Shown here: positions 57,000-64,000 of the stretch, piece after piece
Numbering within the stretch: the first letter of the stretch is position 1
Layout: the number at the start of each line of letters is the position of its first letter
NCBI GenBank assembly: GCA_015847255.1
Contig: JADLZK010005559.1
Location: 248,001-312,000, forward strand
Source: Hyparrhenia diplandra
Taxonomy: Eukaryota; Streptophyta; Magnoliopsida; Poales; Poaceae
Reading direction: 5' to 3'
DNA length: 64,000 nucleotides
Program-made: the position numbers and the translations under genes
The notes under the pieces: generated by a model
Told to the model about the DNA's origin: nothing
The model's database searches: none
What the model saw: the letters and a program-made list of their open reading frames with translations, nothing else

Positions 57000-59375
57000 G
57001 AGAGCTATCTGCGGTGACAATGGCACTGAATTAAAAAATGCTCAGTTAGAAACCTTCTATGATTCTTTGGATCTCAAACACTAGTTTTCCTCTCCTTACG
57101 TCCCCCAGCAAAATTGTGTGGTTGAGCGCAAACGTCGGACTTTTGTTGAAATGGCTGGGGCGATGCTCGATGAGCATAAGACTCTTAGGAGATATTGGGC
57201 GAAGCAATCAACACCGTGTGCCATGTTTCCAATCGTATTTTCCTTCAAGATTTTATGAAGAAGACTTCTTATGAACTGCGATTTGGATGGCTACCCAAGG
57301 TAAGTCACTTCATGGTGTTTGAGTGCTAGTGCTTCATCCTGAAACAAGGTAATTTGGACATGTTTGAGTCCAGTCTTCGATGGTATTTTTTTTGGACTAT
57401 TCATCTCATTCTAGAGCTTATCGTGTACTTAACATGGAAACTAACCATGTCAAGGACATCGGTGAGGTCAGATTCGATGAAACAATGCCATGTACAACCC
57501 CTATCTTTTAGTGTGCAAGTGAGTAGGAGCTTGGTGAATGCATCTTGCTGGAGGAGGAGCAGGAAGATGCCGATTGAGGTGATTTCTAGCTGACTCCCCC
57601 GCCTGTCCCTCTCGAGCCTCTGATGAATACTTCAGCTCATGGTCCTGATCCTTCTACTTCCACTACATGGGGACCGTTTGAGCAGCATCCTTAGCCTGTG
57701 ATAGCGGCACTTGAGGAAGCACCGGGTTTTGTTGAGGGGGAGGTGACATCGGCAAGGGAGGTACAATGCCACATTTAGTGTCGCCGTCCACCTCAAACAG
57801 TGATTGGCAACATCGACCAATGAGTCACGCAATGTAGGTCTTATCAAATCACACTTCTGCATTTGTAACTTCTTTCGAGCCCCGTGATGTTGGACATGCT
57901 TTATCTTATCCCGATTGAGTTAATGCCATGCTCGAGGAGTTAGAGAACTTTGAGAGAAACCATGTTTGGGTTTTAGTACCACCTCCACCAATTTGCCATC
58001 CCATAGGAACCAAGTGGGTTTTAATAAACAAATAGAGTGAGGATGGGGTGGTGGTTAGAAATAAAGCTAGGTTGGCATCCTAAAAGGGTTTTACTAGAAA
58101 GAGGATATAGATTATGAGGAGACATTTTCTCCTGTAGCTCATTTCGAGACAATTAGAATCCTTCTAGCTTTTGCTGCTTCGAAGCGTTTTAATCTTTTTC
58201 AAATTGATGTCAAAAATGCATTCTTGAACAAATATATAGTGCAAGAACTCTATGAGAGGCAACCCCCCCGTTACGAGAACCCTTTGAAACCATGTTTTTA
58301 AAGTTCACAAAGCCTTGTAAGGTTTTAAACAAGCCCCAAGAGCCTGGTATGAGCATTTGAAAACCTTCTTGCTTGAAAAGGGTTTTAAAATGGGTTTTGT
58401 TGATATATGTGGATGATGTCATTTTCAGTGCCTTCTTTGTTTTTCCTCAAGCAAGGCACTAGCACTCTCTTGGTTTAGATATATGTGGATTATATCATTT
58501 TCAGTGGCTCTTTTCATACACTTGTTGCCAAGCTATTAGATACATTGAGCATGGAGTTTGAAATGAGCATCATGGGAGAGTTGACCTTCTTCCTCAGGTT
58601 GCCAATCAAGCAATCCTAGGAAGGGACATTCGTGCACCAAGGGAAGTACACCAAGGACGTGCCAAAGAAGTTTGATATTGGTTAGGCCAAAGCCTCTTTC
58701 GATGCCCATGTCAACCATGATGGCCCTGGATGCTAACGAAGAAGGAGAAGCAGTGGACTAGAAGGAGTACCAGCATGATCAGGTCTTTGTTGTACCTGAT
58801 GACAACAAGACTAGACATCCAGTTTGTGTTGTGTCTGTGTGCTCGTTTCCAGGCTTCACTGCACACCTCTCATCGCCAGGCAGTGAAAGGTACCTCCAGT
58901 TTACTCATGAGTTTGGGCTTTGGTATTCTGCTTCTTCCTCGCTTTCTCTCTATGGCCATTCTAATGCGTATTTTGCTAGCTGCCGCTTAGATAGAAAGTC
59001 CACGTCAGGGACTTGTCAGTTTCTAGGTTTTTCGCTTGTGTCCTGGTCCTCTCACATGCAATCCAGTTGCCTAATCCACCACAGAAACAAAATATTTTGC
59101 TGCCGCTTCTTGTAGCTCCCAGTTGCTTTGGATGATCACTACCTTGAGAGATTATGGCTTAGACTTTTCTCCTATGCCTTTGCTTTGTGATAGTACCAGT
59201 GCTGTAAGTGTAGCCAAAAGTCCAGTTCTCCACTCCAAGACCAAACACATAGATGTGTGCTTTCACTTCTTGAACGACCATTATGAGAAAGGAGACATAG
59301 ATTTGAGACATATTTACCACCAAAACCAGCTTGAAGATATCTTAACCAAACTCCTTTTGCAGGGGAACTAGGTTC
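57000..59375 (+). pseudogene. Ty1/copia retrotransposon remnant (integrase, RT, RNase H)
   Basis: Fragments in copia order. Integrase near 57014: NGTELKNAQLETF, then FSSPYVPQQNCVVERKRRTF and EMAGAMLDEHKTLR. RT: HPIGTKWVLINK near 57998, FKQAPRAWYEHLKTFLLEKG near 58320, and YVDDVIFS near 58408. RNase H near 59022-59370: FLGFSLVSWSSHMQSS, then in another frame ALCDSTSAV and SKTKHIDVCFHFL. Integrase-before-RT order separates copia from gypsy. There are many stops and frame changes. I found no LTRs, gag or protease, so both ends are decayed or lost. Not functional. Confidence 0.85.
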
Positions 59376-59389
59376 ACATCTCCACTACA

Positions 59390-60260
59390 TCATGATATCC
59401 TTTTGCTTTCGTGTGTTCCCTGTCGCTGCCATTTCCATCCTGGCTGTAATACGTGTGTGCGTAATTAAATTTAAGTTGCACGTGCAAAAATATAAGTTGT
59501 AACAATGTACTTGTTGGAACTGACTGGTGGGAACTTTTAATATAACCAGAAATGTACTCACATAGGTACCGGAACGCATGGGCTCCCCTCAGCGACAAAA
59601 AAGAAATCACAATAATTTTGCTTTGTGCAGTGTCTTTGACAAATATTTTTGACCACTAAAAAAATTCTTCTACAATATGTGTTCTTAAAACACTTACTAA
59701 TAATTTCCACCTCATTTGAATTTATGAGATTTTGCAAGTATTCTCTAACATAATTCTGCACGTGAAACTTATATTTTTTCAACCCAATAATTTAAAGTTG
59801 TTGATGTTTACAATTATTCATTTTGACCATGTCTTCTTGCCTAATACAGTACGATAATTTTATGACTGCATGGATTAATTTTCTAGGTTCACCTTGCCCT
59901 CCGTCCCGTCATTACCATATTTTTTTTTCGAAAACAAAAACAACTAATTACTTAATATAGTATTATGATTTCTGTTAAATTTAATTTTTTATATTGTAGC
60001 TTTCAACACCCCCAGACAATGTAAATTATCCCTCATCTCCACATTACAACTACGCATCCACTAGGATTTGTGTTTGCATGTCGACACAACAAAATAGGAC
60101 CAGAGTCATCAGAAGCCGGAGCAGAAAGGTTAAGTTATAATATGCACCCAAATGATTGGCTTCTTAATTCTTTTGTGCGCTCTTCTTCAGTTTGTTTCGA
60201 TTTGGTCTACAGATCCCGACAGTCAACCCACCCCACAGTACTTCAGGGTGCAAAAGTTGG
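59390..60260. repeat. Old duplicated block, copy 1
   Basis: Shares scattered phrases in the same order with 60943-61755: CGTGTGTTCCCTGTCGCTGCCA, TAGCTTTCAACACCCC, ACAATGTAAATTA, GTTTGCATG, AAGCCGGAG and TATGCACCCAAATG. Identity is low and there are many indels, so the duplication is ancient or two copies of one old repeat. The copy starts at the copia 3' end. Confidence 0.5.
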
Positions 60261-60942
60261 TCTCACTACTAATTAAGGAGCAAGCTCCTAGAATAATTGG
60301 GGTGCATATACCTTGGTGGTCGTTGGGCTGGTATTTTCTATGCCCGTCTTTTAGGGATTCTGTACTTTAAAAAACACATTTCATAGATCTCTCTCTACAC
60401 AAGTGTAAATTTGTGAATTTAAAAGTATATTCATAATGGAATTCAATTTGTGCATAATGGAACTCAACTCCGTACATAAAAATATACCAGCAATCTGTTG
60501 GTGAAGGTACGTCGTTTCTCAACTGGATGATCTGGTGAATAATTTTATCACTATTGGGTGGGGTTGCAAAGGGGAATAGCTTTTGTCAACTTGTTGCGCA
60601 GAGGTTCTATGCTGTTTGGGTGGGGGATCTTCGGAGCTGCAACCCCTATCCGCCCTGACATGATGACGCACAACGACATGTACTTTACCTTGCAGGAGAT
60701 GTTTCTGTCCGGCGACGAAGCATCCATGCTGCGGAGGATGTCGGGACAAACCATATCGCCAAAACCCTGAGCGCTATCTTCAGCCACTAGATTGCGCGAT
60801 GGAGAGCCACTAGATTGCGCGCCGGAGAGAGAGAGAGGGAGAGAGAGTTATCAAATAAATTCAAAGTATGCATTCCCTGAAAAAGACAAAAATTCAAAGC
60901 ATCCACGTGGGTAGGGCCAACAATGGATTCCTGATGCACTAT
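60261..60942. other. Intergenic DNA between the duplicated blocks
   Basis: Includes a 70-codon open frame (60558-60770, +) and overlapping minus-strand frames. I do not recognise any of them. A GAGAGA run lies at 60824-60846 and a CACTAGATTGCGCG phrase is repeated at 60785 and 60807. Confidence 0.3.
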
Positions 60943-61755
60943 TGTGCTTTCATGTGTTCCTCGCTGCCATTGCAGCATTACCAAGCATCCTTACGCTATC
61001 GTGTGTGCTCCCTGTCGTTGCCACTGCCGTGGTGGCTGTACTATGGGTGTGCCTATTTGTCGCCGCCAGGGAGCGCCCCTACCCGAAGCAAGTATTCAAC
61101 TAACAATATTGCTTTATTATTCCTGTGCACTATCTTCCAGTTCGACCATTTTGTGCAACCAAAGCACACTATTATAGCTTTCAACCCCCGCACACAATGT
61201 AAACTACGACTCCATCTTCATATTCTGCAAGCGTGCACCAGGATCTTTGTTTGCATGCTAAACCTTCTTTTTTTTTTGTTTGAACTGAAGTGCAAAAGGA
61301 GGCACTTGTACATGCATGTACTCTTACCCCTATAAACGTACACATACATAGTACCCCTATGAGTATCTTCGAAAGAATGAGCTGAGACTGACAAAGTCAT
61401 CATAGTCACTATCAAAGAATACGTCGCTGACCAGTTCTGAAATAAAAATAGGAAAATTTGAATACCTACAAGTTTGTCCACACAAGAAACCTAACTAACT
61501 GAACTACGCTAAATTCACATATTGAAACTATTTGTACATATTATGGGGGAGCATATCCACAAAACAACTCAAGGATGATCATATTTAGAAGTCGGAGCTT
61601 GAAGAAAGGTCACGTCCATAATAAATTTGAGTTATGCACACAAATGCTTTGGTTTAATTCTTTCGTGAACTCTAATTTATTTTCTTTTTGATTTTATCCA
61701 CGGACGCCAACAATAACGCCTGCAAATATTTCTGTGTGCAAAGCTACTCTCACAG
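60943..61755. repeat. Old duplicated block, copy 2 (interrupted by a SINE)
   Basis: Counterpart of 59390-60260 with the same phrase order. It is interrupted after GTTTGCATG (61257) by a reverse SINE and resumes near 61577 with GAAGTCGGAGC. Confidence 0.5.
61264..61480 (-). mobile_element. Au-SINE-like 3' half, reverse orientation
   Basis: A run of T at 61267-61277 corresponds to the SINE tail. The complement contains CTCATAGGGGTACTATGT and TTTATAGGGGTAAGAG, the two tail repeats also seen in the SINE at 50152. The tRNA-like head is missing or unrecognisable. No TSD was found. Confidence 0.55.
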
Positions 61756-62163
61756 CGAAGGGCCTATTTGTTAAAGTTTTAATCCCTCGACTCCATCTTC
61801 TAATTCTCTGATGAAGCGATTCTAGTTAATTCTGATAGGACAACAAGGCGGTGTAGGTGGGAATTGATCTAGAGTGATTCTAGTAGGAATTGAATATAGG
61901 GAGCAGTGAGGTGCAGATTGAGTAGGTGTGAATTGATCTAGAATAATTCTTATTTATTCCCCACTAAAATCTATGCAGGGGGTTTTACTATTTGGCTGAT
62001 AATAATGACAAGTGATTCTGACGGAAAATATGCTCCAGGACATATAGACTGCCTAGCTAGCTTTGCATACATAGGAGCAGTAGGGCACATACAGACTACA
62101 AAATTGCACCACGTAAGGCCTTTGTATGGTTGTTGTTGGATTAACCTCAAGCCGCATGTGTTG
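61756..62163. other. Intergenic DNA, no gene recognised
   Basis: A phrase like GAATTGATCTAGA(A/G)TGATTC occurs near 61860 and 61930 in slightly different forms, suggesting a small decayed repeat. Otherwise nothing stands out. Confidence 0.3.
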
Positions 62164-62286
62164 TACTCCCTCCATTCTAAATTATAAGTCGCTTTGACTT
62201 TATTGGTAATAATATATCTAGATACATAGCAAAATGGACGAACCAAAAAAGTCAAAGCGACTTATAATTTGGAACGGAGAGAGTAG
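62164..62286. mobile_element. Stowaway-type MITE, about 123 bp
   Basis: TACTCCCTCCATTCTAAATT and its inverse AATTTGGAACGGAGAGAGTA flank the arms GTCGCTTTGACTT and AAGTCAAAGCGAC. Same family as 2962-3083. It lies about 400 bp upstream of the Ghd7-like start codon. Confidence 0.8.
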
Positions 62287-62538
62287 TAGATTGGAGTGGA
62301 ATTTTGTTCAACTTCCAATCCAATCCACCTCAACATATGTGGAATGATGTGAATTCGACTACATCCAAATAAGGCCTAAATTTGTTCTACTCTAGCCAAC
62401 TCCTTATGGTTTCAGTTGTGAAATGGAACTAGAGTGATCTCGTTATGAAAAATTATAATAGTTCATTGTGTGCCTTATTAACACACAAATATCTGTTCTG
62501 GACATCTGCTTTATTTGCCTGGTCTATGCATTGTCAGT

Positions 62539-62547
62539 ATTTATAAC
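62539..62547 (+). promoter_or_regulatory. Possible TATA box of the Ghd7-like gene
   Basis: TATTTATAA lies 137 bp before the start codon, in a suitable place. It is not a perfect TATA box, so this is tentative. Confidence 0.4.
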
Positions 62548-62683
62548 CAGCCCAAGCAGCTACCAAGCATTATCTGTTCTTCCAGCAGCAGCAACTACGT
62601 TACTACGTATACCAAGCAAGTCGATCTCTCTCCCGAATTGCCAATCGATCCATCCATCTTGTGCTCCGCACCTCCATATACAC

Positions 62684-63060
62684 ATGTCGAGGCCAGCTGC
62701 ATGCAACGGTGTATGCGCTGCGGCAGACAGCTGCCCGCACGCCTTCCACTTCCACCACACCGGTGACGACGACCTCAACAGCCATCCGAGCTTCTTCATC
62801 TTCCTTGTGGTTCATCACCATATGAGCCCAGTCTGCAGCAGCCACCGGGAAGCCTGCAGGAGTTCCAGTTCCTTAGCCATCAGATTCAGGATGGCGGTGA
62901 CCACGAAAGCGTCGCCTGGATCTCGGACCACCAGCAACCTGCGCACATGGTAGGCAGCGACCAGAACGGGCGGGTCACCTTTGAGGTGGACGCCAGGCTG
63001 GGCCTCGTTAGCGGGGGCAGCACCCAGCAAACGGAGACACCAGCAAGCGCCACCATCATC
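62684..63060 (+). CDS. Ghd7/VRN2-like CCT-domain flowering repressor, exon 1, apparently frameshifted
   Basis: From ATG 62684 the first frame gives a Cys/His cluster (C7, C11, C17, H19, H22, H24, H25), then an HHHMSP stretch. From about 62857 a different frame carries LQEFQFLSHQ, DHESVAWISD, TFEVDARLGL and ASATII, ending at a splice donor (GTAAGT, 63061). These motifs, in this order, match exon 1 of grass Ghd7 and VRN2 (EFQFF, ESVAW, TF/L-E/DV, SATI). The switch near 62851-62857 (GAAGCCTGCAG) implies one lost base; read straight through, frame 1 ends after 90 codons. Ghd7-type proteins are nuclear and delay flowering in long days. The CCT-domain exon is not in the window. The frameshift may be a true null allele or a sequencing error. 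Confidence 0.65.
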
Positions 63061-63751
63061 GTAAGTAGTAGGAGAACGGAAAGAATATACTCTCTCAGGA
63101 TCGGACCACCCGGCTGGTCCCTGGGCTGGAATTAATTTGTTGATTTGCCTTCAGTTGTTTCACCTTCTTTTTTGTTGTTGATTCATCTCTATTCTTTTCT
63201 TTTTAGTGCCTGCTTTATATCCCCTCTGTTCTCAATTACAAGATATTTTAGGTTCTCTAAATAAATTTCTTTCATTACGTATCTAGACAGTATATATGTA
63301 AGTGAATAACAAAAGCTATGTATATAAAAGATATCAAAACTTCTTATAATTTAAAATGGAGAGATTATTCTACATCCAGTGAGCTCACCGTATGTGGTTC
63401 TTCTTTCTCTCCTTGTTACTTATTTTATTTTGTGCAAGCAGCAGCACTGGGTTTCGGGGTCTTGCTGACTATACAAGAATTTCCTACCATGGGTGGCGAG
63501 GGCTAATGTTTTCCAACTCAATCTAGGGGTTTGAGAGAACGCTTACATTTCTGAATAAGTTAGGGAAAACCAATTACGAGGTGTTGTACAAGATTGTTGA
63601 TTTTTTCGAAAGCGCCCATTGTGCACGCACTGCATTAAGGAAAACAGAGTTTTGATACAATAACTTTGCTCATGGGTGAGATGCCATTAAGCGCCGGGTT
63701 ACAAACACGAACACAAATCACCGGCTTTAACGGCGCTGCTACTAGGTTGTA
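63061..63751. other. Probable intron 1 of the Ghd7-like gene, repeat-bearing
   Basis: Begins with a consensus donor GTAAGT. Includes a diverged MITE at 63220-63367 and AT-rich DNA. No CCT-domain coding sequence was found before the LINE fragment. If the gene is intact, its intron must run past the window edge. Confidence 0.45.
63220..63367. mobile_element. Diverged Stowaway-like MITE
   Basis: CCCCTCTGTTCTCAATTACAAG at the left and CTTATAATTTAAAATGGAGAG at the right form an imperfect inverted pair. GTATCTAGACA lies inside, as in the 2962 family. Confidence 0.55.
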
Positions 63752-64000
63752 CTAAGAGGTAGAAACGATTGTGTGACTAAAGAATGGCATGACCAGCGGT
63801 GCGAGGACGCGGTACCCCACCACGCACCACTCCTGCACTTGCACCTTGATCCTGTCGAGAAGTTGCGCCGGTGTGGAGGAGACATTGTCGAACGTTCGGC
63901 GATTGCGTTCTTTCCAGATCTCCCAAGAGGTGAGTAGGACGAGTGGTATCGAAGCCCCCGCGGAATGGCTTCGGGACCCTAGGCTTAAGAGCGAAGCCAC
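63752..64000 (-). pseudogene. LINE ORF2 C-terminal fragment (partial at window edge)
   Basis: A minus-strand frame, open to the window end, contains VLLTSWEIWKERNRRTFD followed by a hydrophobic tail ending at 63752. This W-x-I-W-K-x-R-N motif is typical of the extreme C-terminus of grass L1-type LINE ORF2 proteins and related zf-RVT proteins. The body of the element lies beyond the right edge. No A-run is seen on its 3' side, so it may be truncated. It could sit in the intron of the Ghd7-like gene. Confidence 0.55.

Noticed and set aside
60558..60770. A 70-codon frame as a small gene
   Set aside because: No signal peptide or domain, overlapping open frames on the other strand, and a repeat-rich setting.
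62468..62683. ATG 62468 as the start of the Ghd7-like protein
   Set aside because: It would add 72 residues with no similarity to the family and would lie before the likely TATA box. ATG 62684 begins the recognisable Cys/His region.

Overview
The window looks like nuclear DNA from a grass (Poaceae). Support: three Au-SINE-type elements, Stowaway-type MITEs with the CTCCCTC/GAGGGAG ends typical of grasses, LTR retrotransposons of the chromovirus and Tat gypsy lineages, and a gene start that resembles the grass-specific Ghd7/VRN2 flowering repressors. Which grass it is cannot be decided from sequence alone. I see no bacterial genes, CRISPR arrays, rRNA genes or true tRNA genes.

Only three stretches look like genuine host genes, and two of them are cut off. 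(1) 563-1036 (+) is the first coding exon of an ABCG-type half transporter; it stops at a splice donor inside the Walker A motif and I could not find the next exon. (2) 52953-53192 (+) is a complete 79-residue precursor of a CEP (C-terminally encoded peptide) hormone, with a signal peptide and one CEP domain. (3) 62684-63060 (+) is exon 1 of a Ghd7/VRN2-like gene, apparently carrying a 1-bp frameshift; its CCT-domain exon would lie beyond the right edge.

Most of the window (11280-51946, 40.7 kb) is one nested stack of transposons. I could resolve it layer by layer from terminal repeats and target-site duplications (TSDs). The outermost layer is a non-autonomous CACTA transposon, about 4.3 kb without insertions, carrying apparent host-gene fragments including a PIG-B-like exon. 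A chromovirus (13890-49908) sits in it. A Tat-lineage gypsy element in the opposite orientation (16772-46984) splits the chromovirus polymerase. A solo LTR (20468-40877) splits the antisense extra ORF of the Tat element. Two elements sit inside that solo LTR: a large retrotransposon derivative with 4.6-kb LTRs (20759-37943) and a second solo LTR (38209-40079). The 5' LTR of the large derivative holds a hAT-Tip100-like deletion derivative (21816-22700) and a 5.5-kb LTR element without recognisable pol (23339-28859). That makes six levels of nesting.

The left flank (1-11279) holds the ABCG exon, MITEs, a complete SINE with a 14-bp TSD, a CACTA-like terminus, and a broken hAT transposase gene. 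The right flank (51977-64000) holds a hAT-type MITE, the CEP gene, a decayed copia element, an old duplicated block, more MITEs and SINEs, the Ghd7-like exon, and the C-terminal part of a LINE ORF2 at the edge. The host genes do not form a functional cluster; they are ordinary single genes among repeats.

Paired LTR copies differ mostly by single-base gains and losses next to CG. This may be an assembly or base-calling artefact, and frameshift calls here should be read with that in mind.
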